Virus record (IMG/VR): IMGVR_UViG_3300034198_006218
Span: 1-20,246 of that record
Strand: one strand, 5' to 3'
DNA: 20,246 nt
Source: a virus
Under the pieces are notes generated by a model, which worked only from the letters and a program-made list of their open reading frames with translations, had not been told where the DNA came from and did no database searches. Both the position numbers and the translations under genes were made by a program. The first letter of the stretch is position 1; each line of letters starts with the position of its first letter. Below are positions 14,901 to 20,246 of this stretch, piece after piece.

Positions 14901-16703
14901 TTTGGAACACAGATTGTTTCACATACTGCTGGCATTTCGTCACACTGGACAAATGCATCAAATAAAAAAGGTTTTGTTATGAACTCAGAATACATTTTTG
15001 ACGGAAAAACCTTGCCAACAAATCTAGTAAATGGAGCAGTTGGCAATCCAGCATCTGCAGCCTCAATTGCAAAAACATCAAAAGTGTCTGACTCATTAAA
15101 AAATAGCCTACTAATGTTTCCAGACGAAAGCGATTGGATTTCAAAAACCAAATCATCTCTTGGTGGTTCTGTACAGGCATCCGCAATGGTTTTAACTGGA
15201 CCATCTAAAAAAGCTTTAGCAAACAATGGTATTGCTGGCAAGAACTTTGTTACCTATGTTCACAAACAGCTAGACAATAAGTTTGTTCACTTTGGAACTA
15301 GGTTACGAATTGTTGGTTCAATTAAAAATAACAATAAGTTTTACACTCAAGAAGTAGAGAATGCAACTACATACTATAATGCTGACAAAATTGCTGGTGG
15401 TTCGGCAGGTATAGCCTTTATGCTAGACACTACCTCAAGTAAAAACAATGGATATTATTTTGAAATTGCAGCACTAGGTTTTAAAAACGTAAAAGATTTT
15501 GGTAAAGAAGATAATGTTTTCTTTTATAAAATACAAAAAGAGTCTGGTGATGCAGAAACAGATTCTGCAATTCCAGTAACTTTATTTAAGAGTACAGCCC
15601 AGGTTGTTGTAGACTCTGGTTCTTTTGCTACACAAGGACGACTAACTACAGAAGAAATTCCAACAGTTTATGACCTTGCCGTGGAATATGAAAAAAAGTC
15701 AAGCAAGTGGTTAAGATTTTACCTGTATCTAAATGGAAATCTGCTGGCTGTTGTTGACGACAAAGATGCTTTGCCAGTAAAGAAAAATATTGCAATGTTT
15801 GTTCGTGCTAGCACAAAGGCAATTTTTGAAAATGTTTATGCAATGAGAAATAGCTATGAAGATGCAGGTAACGCATCAATTGAAGTTGCACCAGGGCAAT
15901 CTAGAACAATATTTGACGACAACTCTATATCAGTTGCTGAAGCATTACACAAGTATGCTATTAGCGGTATTATTCAACAAACATATCTTACAAATATTGG
16001 AACAGATGGCTCTAGGTTTAAGATTTACTACGATGAATTTGGAACTATTATGAGAGAAGCAGCATACTTTGATATTAAATATGATAAGGCTTATCCAGCA
16101 CTTTCTGTAAAGCTGCTGCCAACATTTTCAAAAGAAAAAGGTTACGCTGTTTCTGGATTTAACTCAAATGCATATGGGGCAGAGTTTCTAGTGTTTAACT
16201 GTACAGATAATGTCCTTATGATTGACCAAAGTGTAGGAAATATGCTAAGGATTTCTGGAGTAACGCTGACAGATGAATCAAATAAAACATTAACGGTAGA
16301 TGACTACTACAACAAAAAAGCAGACTTTTCAAATCCTACATTTTCTGGAAACAATCTTGTAACCCAAAATCTTTATGAAGAATATCTAGATATTAAAAAC
16401 AGTAGAACTACTTATGGGATAAAGTCATTTGAGATTAGTCCAACATTTATTCAAAGCCAAGACTCTGCTAATGAACTTATGGGCTGGCTAATCTCAAAAA
16501 TATCTAAACCAAGAAATGCAGTTGGCATTGAAACGTTTGGTGTTCCATATGCACAGCTAGGAGACATCGTTAGAGTTGACTATATACAAGATTCTGTTGA
16601 CCAGGTATCACTAGCAGACTCAAGGTATGTTGTATATTCTATTGAATATTCATACAATACAGAGGGACCACAGACTACGTTATACCTAAGTGAGGTTCAA
16701 TAA
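11964..16703 (+). CDS. Large minor tail protein (tail tip/Tal-like, lectin-like insert)
   Basis: The gene encodes 1579 residues and starts in TAATG overlap with the preceding gene. Residues 1-80 form a small beta module (NTFAVGDIVHISGI...FNIPDAVVT) often seen in phage tip proteins. Residues ~612-690 contain a conserved-looking block (VILDSVGFSNYVF, then TSVAEILQEIAVSTQSMMFF, then DEFNNFVVMS) typical of tail-tip proteins of this group. At ~816-890 lies a second Ser/Thr/Gly-rich beta module (VIGQLLTKTSGTGAFASGAK). Residues ~1100-1295 look like a concanavalin/LamG-type sandwich (GIAFMLDT, GYYFEIAAL, LRFYLYLNGNLLAVV), which could bind surface sugars. The C-terminus (YAQLGDIVRVDYI, then YSYNTEGPQTTLYLSEV) matches the usual end of tip proteins. 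Likely role: tip assembly and host contact. Confidence 0.9.
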   Translation: MFTTATESATITGLSANGTNIVYTAANTFAVGDIVHISGISPSNFNIPDAVVTARTSTNFTIANTETGTYVSGGIAVYDELKNHTATSSVIRTNTAVIAEWNLNSADNIAKIGNYRYRPDDSGSAYYTIASTYDPSDTNNNYTNATFADVLIDGGLEDDGTPYFTTSENQKQRLLFSLEDCFGKNRPRSGINKLVNFPGRKLNFSNENMALRPRYYVASRDDKFKYWCSYRKEIVSNVSQDRGISKNVGADNYIDDAAPFVVYETEVPANRVVIKMQTHVGTYQAYATDPFYGDSNKLTPSDWKIQRLNLSNTWETLKNSAGSDITLSDSDILEDGYVELEYGLNTDSFTGYEQTFFYAGEYSTSADLPVLSPATGYAYLVGADTSNAGTYYIYNGGTSTTNTDNYDDFPAVYGWKIHNESIDRFTPFVTDLTSPSYYTSSSIKVFRELQFVKGLRIVVSKMTNPNATLDLIELSPRLAVDLSEKTENFSIKKHGSDLGSSGMPVGKLLAGSGALNLFDYDQAFNPNNVWSYASNTGSIISSFISKNLQVKMYEIIRGVNNSDYYIPIKTMNCMGFPQYDAASRSVSIELRDQYIMLESMMAPQLFVPNASLSYAVSVILDSVGFSNYVFKRINGIAEPVIPFFFVGPNTSVAEILQEIAVSTQSMMFFDEFNNFVVMSKEYAMPTESQRSTDYVLYGSQDYTESSVAGELGVKTNSKKLSNIIQIASKVHDVYNDGRINYSARYIQKSPSEIRQAYAVDADKTWIYKPVLLWEATGEDTTKSTNGASNMSEGYALTAIPLNSSLSSSVPQYVAGTTGLIATLSSGSTTVTLTTGSTSNLVIGQLLTKTSGTGAFASGAKVAEIVSGTVFKTTIPHQTSGSTTFSTNAIVKNNIIDFGDAVYWLPRYNGYFYANGEVIKYDAVEYVVQGIGSVWITNKLEYENYFSKLAFGKKIFPSGKVRIYSKLDSAPSVIRHGRGQFGTQIVSHTAGISSHWTNASNKKGFVMNSEYIFDGKTLPTNLVNGAVGNPASAASIAKTSKVSDSLKNSLLMFPDESDWISKTKSSLGGSVQASAMVLTGPSKKALANNGIAGKNFVTYVHKQLDNKFVHFGTRLRIVGSIKNNNKFYTQEVENATTYYNADKIAGGSAGIAFMLDTTSSKNNGYYFEIAALGFKNVKDFGKEDNVFFYKIQKESGDAETDSAIPVTLFKSTAQVVVDSGSFATQGRLTTEEIPTVYDLAVEYEKKSSKWLRFYLYLNGNLLAVVDDKDALPVKKNIAMFVRASTKAIFENVYAMRNSYEDAGNASIEVAPGQSRTIFDDNSISVAEALHKYAISGIIQQTYLTNIGTDGSRFKIYYDEFGTIMREAAYFDIKYDKAYPALSVKLLPTFSKEKGYAVSGFNSNAYGAEFLVFNCTDNVLMIDQSVGNMLRISGVTLTDESNKTLTVDDYYNKKADFSNPTFSGNNLVTQNLYEEYLDIKNSRTTYGIKSFEISPTFIQSQDSANELMGWLISKISKPRNAVGIETFGVPYAQLGDIVRVDYIQDSVDQVSLADSRYVVYSIEYSYNTEGPQTTLYLSEVQ

Positions 16704-17221
16704 TGGCTAAAATAAATGCAACTCCAGATGAAGGCTATGTTCCATTTAAAACTAAGCCAGCTGTAAATGTGCCAAGTACTAATACGGATATAGGAGAAAC
16801 AGATTATATTAGATATCAAATATCAGAAGAAGAAGTTGAAAATTTGTTGCTTCAAGATATTGGCGGCAGAGAGCTTATCACATTAACTAGAACTGACCAG
16901 ATTAATGGTATTGTTCAAGACTACTCCCCAATTAAAAATATCTCGGAACTAGCGTTAGAGTATAGCCCAACAGAAATATCAAAAAATCCAAACTCAACTG
17001 ACAACTTTTTAGATTTGTTTTATTATAATTTTAATGAATATCTTCCATCTATAGAAGATTTAGAACAACTTTATCCTAATGACGATTCTAAGTGGAAAGC
17101 TGTTTATTTTGACAATGCCACAAACTCAATAACAATTCACATTGCAAACGCATTTAATGGAGAGCAAGTTGAGATTGAGTTTTTATCATTTGATGAAGTT
17201 AAAGATGATACAATATACTAA
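16703..17221 (+). CDS. Tail/baseplate-associated protein of unknown function
   Basis: The gene encodes 172 residues and starts in TAATG overlap with the tip protein gene, so it belongs to the same translational run. I do not recognise the family. The protein is acidic, with an N-terminal extended region (PDEGYVPFKTKPAVNVPSTN), a helix-like ISEEEVENLLLQDI, a middle part rich in Asn and Tyr, and a C-terminal beta hairpin-like WKAVYFDNATNSITIHIANA followed by EQVEIEFLSF. Position between the tip protein and a baseplate-like protein suggests a small structural component of the tail tip. No signal peptide, membrane segment or catalytic motif is visible. Confidence 0.85.
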   Translation: MAKINATPDEGYVPFKTKPAVNVPSTNTDIGETDYIRYQISEEEVENLLLQDIGGRELITLTRTDQINGIVQDYSPIKNISELALEYSPTEISKNPNSTDNFLDLFYYNFNEYLPSIEDLEQLYPNDDSKWKAVYFDNATNSITIHIANAFNGEQVEIEFLSFDEVKDDTIY

Positions 17222-17233
17222 GAGGTTAAAACT

Positions 17234-18343
17234 ATGATTACAGATAAAGGGATTGAACTACTAGGTAGATACGTTGTTGGTCAGATACCAGCGTTTGCTT
17301 CGCATATTGCTATTGGCTGTGGAGAGCAAACGCTTCTTACAGCAGAAGACCTAGACGATTATTCATCAAGAAATTCACTAACTTTTGAGATGGCAAGAGT
17401 TCCAGTAATATCTAGAACTATTATAAATGATGGAACAACCTATGCTATTTTTACAGCAGAGCTGCCTTCTTTAGATAGATACGGAATTACCGAAATTGGC
17501 ATTTACCCAGCAGAAGAGAATAATGTTGCTGGCTCAACTCCAAGCCAAACTTTGTTTTCATTTTCGGATGCAGAAGATTGGCAAGAACACGATACTACAG
17601 GAGCCACATTTTCCGCAGTAGAGATAAAGCACGACTTAGCTGATACAGATGGCAACATAGACATTGCAGATACAGCATTTAAGCTAGCCTCAGACAATTC
17701 TATTTTTGGAAGCAACTATCGCTTAAACAGGCAAGAGCAGCCAAGGTTTTTAAATTATGCATTGGCTATGAAAGGCAATTATACTACAAGAACTGGGTCA
17801 GCACCAAACTATGCACTTAGCTATACTGCAAATCACATTGAGCTAAATACTGGAATAAACCTATCCAGCATTGACCAGGCTAACGAAGTATTAGACAAAA
17901 TTAAAGTTGCTTTTTCAATAGTTCCAACAGATGTAGATTCACCAGTAACGCCAACTTACACATTGATTACCGTTGAGTTTGCTACTGCAGATACTGGTGG
18001 CGAATACGCAAGGTTTCAAATGACCCCAAATGTAGATAATGAAAATAGATACATTGTTGAAGAATTATTGCTAAAAGATTTAACAAAATCATCTTCTGCC
18101 TTTAAGTGGTCAGATGTAACACACGTCAAGGTTTATGCAAATATTGATAATGCAACAGATAACTATGTTGTTCTAGATGGAATTAGGTTTGAAAATTTAT
18201 CTGATATAGATAATCAGTTTGGTCTTGTTGGCTATACAGTAATTGTCAGTTCTGATACCGATGTTTTAAATGAAAGACCAGTGGTTAAAGTTGAAAATAC
18301 AACTTCATATATAGAATTTAAATTTAAAATAGGACTGGTATAG
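17234..18343 (+). CDS. Baseplate/minor tail protein with phage tail N-terminus and beta-sandwich
   Basis: The gene encodes 369 residues, with ribosome binding site AGAGGT at 17221-17226, seven bases before ATG. The N-terminus (MITDKGIELLGRYVVGQIP, then SHIAIGCGEQ, NSLTFEMARVPVISR, then DRYGITEIGIYP) is the characteristic opening of phage tail fibre/baseplate attachment proteins, with the strand order seen in many unrelated phages. From ~165 a second domain begins (NRQEQPRFLNYALAMKG, then ELNTGINLSSIDQANEVLDK, then WSDVTHVKVYANID and DNYVVLDGIRFEN). It looks like a carbohydrate-binding jelly-roll ending in a beta-rich tail. Likely role: peripheral tip protein that contacts the cell surface. 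Its stop overlaps a GTG start of the next gene. Confidence 0.88.
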   Translation: MITDKGIELLGRYVVGQIPAFASHIAIGCGEQTLLTAEDLDDYSSRNSLTFEMARVPVISRTIINDGTTYAIFTAELPSLDRYGITEIGIYPAEENNVAGSTPSQTLFSFSDAEDWQEHDTTGATFSAVEIKHDLADTDGNIDIADTAFKLASDNSIFGSNYRLNRQEQPRFLNYALAMKGNYTTRTGSAPNYALSYTANHIELNTGINLSSIDQANEVLDKIKVAFSIVPTDVDSPVTPTYTLITVEFATADTGGEYARFQMTPNVDNENRYIVEELLLKDLTKSSSAFKWSDVTHVKVYANIDNATDNYVVLDGIRFENLSDIDNQFGLVGYTVIVSSDTDVLNERPVVKVENTTSYIEFKFKIGLV

Positions 18344-18870
18344 TGGCTATCCAAAAAGTCGTTATACCATCAGAATTTTTACCACTTCCTAAAAAAGATG
18401 GTAAGTTTTATTTTAGATATAGAATAAAGTCTCCAGATGGAGCTGCCACTTCTGCCTGGTCAGACATTAAAGATTTAGATGGAAACACAGCATCAAACTT
18501 TGAATACTACTCTGGGGCAGCTACAGCCAAAGCAACAGTATCTGTAGACAGCCTTTCAATTAACCTAGAGTGGGATGCTCTTGGTGGAGACGTTTTAAAG
18601 AATTCAAAATTTGACATTTTTGTTAAATGGGAATATCCAGACTCATCCTTTAATGATGCAGATTATTTTTATGTTGCAACAGTTTCTGCAACTAACTATT
18701 TTGTAACAATTCCATATGAAGATGGCGTTGGTCAAAAGGCAACAGCTGGATATTTTTCTATTCAACTTGCAACACAAGAAAAAGAAGTAGATGCGTTTAT
18801 GGAAGTAGCGAACGTATCTGTAATAAATACAACATATTCTGCACCAGATATTGATGGCGGAGAAATTTAG
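18343..18870 (+). CDS. Minor tail protein, Fn3/Ig-like, GTG start
   Basis: The gene encodes 175 residues and starts at GTG 18343, which overlaps the upstream TAG stop (TAGTG). AGGA at 18331-18334 gives a ribosome binding site with eight bases of spacing. The protein is predicted to be nearly all beta: KFYFRYRIKSPDGAATSAWS, then LSINLEWDALGG, then NSKFDIFVKWEYPDSSF, then YFYVATVSATNYFVTIPYE, then FSIQLATQEKEVDAFM. This pattern (WS at a strand end, LEWD, D-F-VKWEY) resembles a fibronectin type III-like fold, frequent in tail-tip proteins. Function is inferred from fold-like pattern and context; a structural or adhesion role in the tip is most likely. Confidence 0.85.
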   Translation: MAIQKVVIPSEFLPLPKKDGKFYFRYRIKSPDGAATSAWSDIKDLDGNTASNFEYYSGAATAKATVSVDSLSINLEWDALGGDVLKNSKFDIFVKWEYPDSSFNDADYFYVATVSATNYFVTIPYEDGVGQKATAGYFSIQLATQEKEVDAFMEVANVSVINTTYSAPDIDGGEI

Positions 18871-18874
18871 GGTA

Positions 18875-18883
18875 TGGTATAAT
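18875..18883 (+). promoter_or_regulatory. Extended -10 promoter, predicted leaderless start
   Basis: TGGTATAAT is a perfect extended -10. Its last base is exactly six bases before ATG 18890, the same spacing as at 1880-1888/1895. There is no Shine-Dalgarno sequence before this ATG and no -35-like hexamer. The predicted mRNA begins at or beside the start codon. It is placed just after the stop codon of the preceding gene. Confidence 0.72.
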
Positions 18884-18889
18884 TAAAGA

Positions 18890-19354
18890 ATGGGAATCAT
18901 TAACGAGCCATCAATTGGTCAAGCTATAGACGTAAATTATATTAGTCAAATTGTTAAAGAGCTTAACAGCCTTAACGGAACACTGGGAACCAAGCTAACG
19001 CAGTCTAGAATTCCAAAAAGTAATGCCAACAAGCCAACAGAGTCGTTTCTAACATCTAATCTTTCTATTGTAAGTGGTAGAACGCTGGTAACAACAGACA
19101 ACAGTAGCAAAACGGCAGACGTTAAACCTTTTATCTTTGAGTTTGGAAGAACTTTTAGATATGTTCCAATTGTTACTGCTACCCCACAAGTTATTGGTAC
19201 TGGAATTAAAGCAAAAACACTTGCAGTGTCTGTTATTATTCAAAATGTAACTACATCGCAAGTCACTGGATTACTAGTGTTTAATTCAGAAGCAAAAAAC
19301 ACTGGTGTGTATATTAACATTATTGCTGTTGGTGCTCCTGCTGGTGCAAACTAG
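18890..19354 (+). CDS. Small tail protein with H-type lectin-like C-terminal domain
   Basis: The gene encodes 154 residues. The N-terminal third is helical and linker-like (IGQAIDVNYISQIVKELNSL). The C-terminal ~75 residues are a beta-sandwich pattern: FIFEFGRTFRYVPIVTATPQ, then LAVSVIIQNVTTSQVTGLLV, then VYINIIAVGAPAG. The F..PF-like strand, the VP.VTATP turn and the final I..IA.G strand resemble H-type lectin / phage gp53-like C-terminal domains, which bind sugars at the distal tail. No ribosome binding site precedes the ATG; an extended -10 six bases upstream suggests a separate, leaderless transcript. Adhesin or fibre-tip role is inferred. The following gene starts nine bases after the stop. 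Confidence 0.85.
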   Translation: MGIINEPSIGQAIDVNYISQIVKELNSLNGTLGTKLTQSRIPKSNANKPTESFLTSNLSIVSGRTLVTTDNSSKTADVKPFIFEFGRTFRYVPIVTATPQVIGTGIKAKTLAVSVIIQNVTTSQVTGLLVFNSEAKNTGVYINIIAVGAPAGAN

Positions 19355-19363
19355 GACTGCCAA

Positions 19364-19885
19364 GTGGACAGAGAAGCATACAATAGTGCTCCAGTAATTC
19401 CAGGTAGCAAAAAGGTTTGGTTTTTAAACGGAGACTTGGTTAGGATACACCACCTAAATCGTTCTAACGGAATCATGTCTGTATACAACATAGTTAAAGA
19501 CCAAATTGAAAGCTGCCTTGTTACTGATTTTAAACGTAATCGCAAAAAAGCCTATACTGTTGGCGAGACAGCAATCCTAGTAAACCGCCACAAAAAGTAT
19601 ATGCCAAGCCTAATGAAACGTGGGATTATTCCACATCCAACAGGTGGTCAAAAAGGTGGGGCAACTGGATGGCAAGTTAGAAGCTATTACTCTGAGTTGC
19701 AGGTTCACGAAATTCGTGATATACTAGCTACCTACCACATTGGACAACCACGCAAAGATAAGCTGATTACCAATGATATAACTCCTACTAAACAGGAGTT
19801 GACAAGGCGTATGGGTGATGGTATACTTACTTATACAAGGACCGAAGACGGTCGCTTCATTCCTGTTTGGAACGAAGAAATTTAA
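19364..19885 (+). CDS. Helix-turn-helix protein (possible regulator), GTG start
   Basis: The gene encodes 173 residues from GTG 19364, with AGGA at 19353-19356 seven bases upstream. The central part KKAYTVGETAILVNRHKKYM followed by PSLMKRGIIPHPTGG has the shape of a MerR/excisionase-type winged helix-turn-helix (Y.VGE.A.L..RHKKYM..L...G.IP.P). The N-terminal region (KKVWFLNGDLVRIHHLNRSN) and the C-terminal region (SELQVHEIRDILATYHIGQP) have helix and strand character without a recognised family. It is the first gene after the tail cluster that is unlikely to be structural, so it may regulate late or following genes, or act in DNA metabolism. A promoter-like TGGTATACT lies near its 3' end. DNA binding is inferred from the motif only. 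Confidence 0.85.
   Translation: MDREAYNSAPVIPGSKKVWFLNGDLVRIHHLNRSNGIMSVYNIVKDQIESCLVTDFKRNRKKAYTVGETAILVNRHKKYMPSLMKRGIIPHPTGGQKGGATGWQVRSYYSELQVHEIRDILATYHIGQPRKDKLITNDITPTKQELTRRMGDGILTYTRTEDGRFIPVWNEEI
19819..19827 (+). promoter_or_regulatory. Candidate internal extended -10 promoter
   Basis: TGGTATACT, identical to the box at 1880-1888, lies inside the 3' end of the helix-turn-helix gene. A start near 19834 would give a leader of about 70 bases for the gene at 19903 and so could separate the next genes from the tail run. A coding coincidence cannot be excluded. Confidence 0.35.
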
Positions 19886-19902
19886 TGAGAGAGCAGTAGG
19901 GT

Positions 19903-20112
19903 ATGAACAACGAAGAAACTAAAGTAACAGTAGGTCTTGGCTATACGCTTAACCTAGGAAACTTCCAGTCGCTACGCATTGATATTAGCGTAACAGACAA
20001 CAAGCGTGAGGGTGAAAACACCAATGACGCATTTGAGCGTGTTTACGGATTTGTAGAAAAGAAGCTCACAGAAAAGGTAGCAGAAGCACAGTCAGAGACT
20101 GACGGTAAATAA
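19903..20112 (+). CDS. Small conserved-looking phage protein, function unknown
   Basis: The gene encodes 69 residues. The only upstream ribosome-site-like sequences are a weak TAGGG very close to the ATG and GAGAG further away, so initiation is not well explained. The protein begins with a strand-rich half (KVTVGLGYTLNLGNFQSLRI and DISVTDNKREGE) followed by one amphipathic helix (DAFERVYGFVEKKLTEKVAE). The compact beta-beta-alpha layout with a G-YTLNLGNF-S-RIDI motif reads like a conserved family, but I cannot name its function. Its stop overlaps the next ATG (TAATG at 20110-20114), so the two are coupled and may work together. It is probably not a virion protein, given its size and its position after the helix-turn-helix gene. 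Confidence 0.8.
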   Translation: MNNEETKVTVGLGYTLNLGNFQSLRIDISVTDNKREGENTNDAFERVYGFVEKKLTEKVAEAQSETDGK

Positions 20113-20246
20113 TGGCTGAACGCAAAGACCGAATGGCTTTGCTTTCTCGTTACGCAAAGCTTCACACCAAACACTATGAAGAACGAGTAACTCTCAACCT
20201 AAACGTTGAGCAATGGGCTGCAGACGCTCTAATTGAATCCTATGGT
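20112..20246 (+). CDS. Unknown protein, 3' partial
   Basis: An ATG overlapping the upstream stop (TAATG) opens a frame that runs for 45 codons to the end of the window. The visible part MAERKDRMALLSRYAKLHTK continues with a basic helix, then VTLNLNVEQWAADALIESYG, which looks like a helical, Trp-containing segment of a cytoplasmic protein. Codon use matches the preceding genes and the overlap pattern is the same as in the rest of the run, so it is very likely a real gene. I do not recognise the family from this fragment. Confidence 0.75.
   Translation, partial: MAERKDRMALLSRYAKLHTKHYEERVTLNLNVEQWAADALIESYG

Noticed and set aside
19840-19853. Small inverted repeat GACCG-aaga-CGGTC in the helix-turn-helix gene
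   Set aside because: The stem is only five base pairs, no T tract follows, and it is within codons; not a convincing terminator or operator.

Overview
This window is a stretch of the late structural region of a tailed double-stranded DNA phage (or a prophage or uncultured viral contig) with a long non-contractile tail. All supported genes lie on the + strand. They are packed with start/stop overlaps or short gaps in the classical order: head-tail joining, tail terminator, tail tube, tail assembly chaperones, giant tape measure, distal tail and minor tail proteins. By eye the DNA is AT-rich. Three features fit an actinobacterial host: the style of the tail proteins (tape measure with an ALSRGD-type coiled coil and a GPGSGTSDSIPA motif, chaperone with an ELERCLSLPEL segment), extended -10 promoters without a -35, and two promoters placed for leaderless transcripts. 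The host is an inference; nothing here names it.

Layout: 1-504 partial head-tail joining protein; 501-1031 probable tail terminator; 1105-1827 major tail (tube) protein, closed by a strong intrinsic terminator at 1844-1880; 1895-2587 and 2636-2953 two paralogous tail assembly chaperones, one long and one short; 2978-11293 tape measure protein of 2771 residues; 11293-11964 distal tail-like protein; 11964-16703 large minor tail protein of 1579 residues; 16703-18870 three further tail/baseplate proteins; 18890-19354 small lectin-like tail protein with its own promoter; 19364-19885 helix-turn-helix protein; 19903-20112 small conserved-looking protein; 20112-20246 start of another gene. No gap without a gene exceeds about 75 bases. 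I saw no tRNA, CRISPR array, insertion sequence or integrase.

How the genes work together: the first two close the head and cap the tail. The tube protein polymerises around the tape measure, which the chaperones keep soluble. The distal and minor tail proteins build the tip and contact the cell surface. The tube gene and the two chaperones are separated transcriptionally by a terminator and by promoters of their own, whereas the genes from the tape measure to 18870 look like one translationally coupled run.

The most unusual points: (1) the tape measure carries about 900 extra residues between its usual C-terminal motifs. They include a module with a kinase-like signature (K1953, E1970, D2082/N2087, D2101-F-G) and a second module resembling ADP-ribosyltransferase-type toxin domains, so the tape measure may deliver enzymatic cargo. 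(2) The tetramer GATC is absent from all 20 kb, and GGCC, CCGG, GCGC and CGCG also appear absent although non-palindromic all-GC tetramers are common, which suggests restriction evasion. (3) Two genes start exactly six bases after a TGGTAtAmT-type extended -10, predicting leaderless mRNAs. (4) The short and long chaperones are separate paralogous genes instead of frameshift products of one gene.
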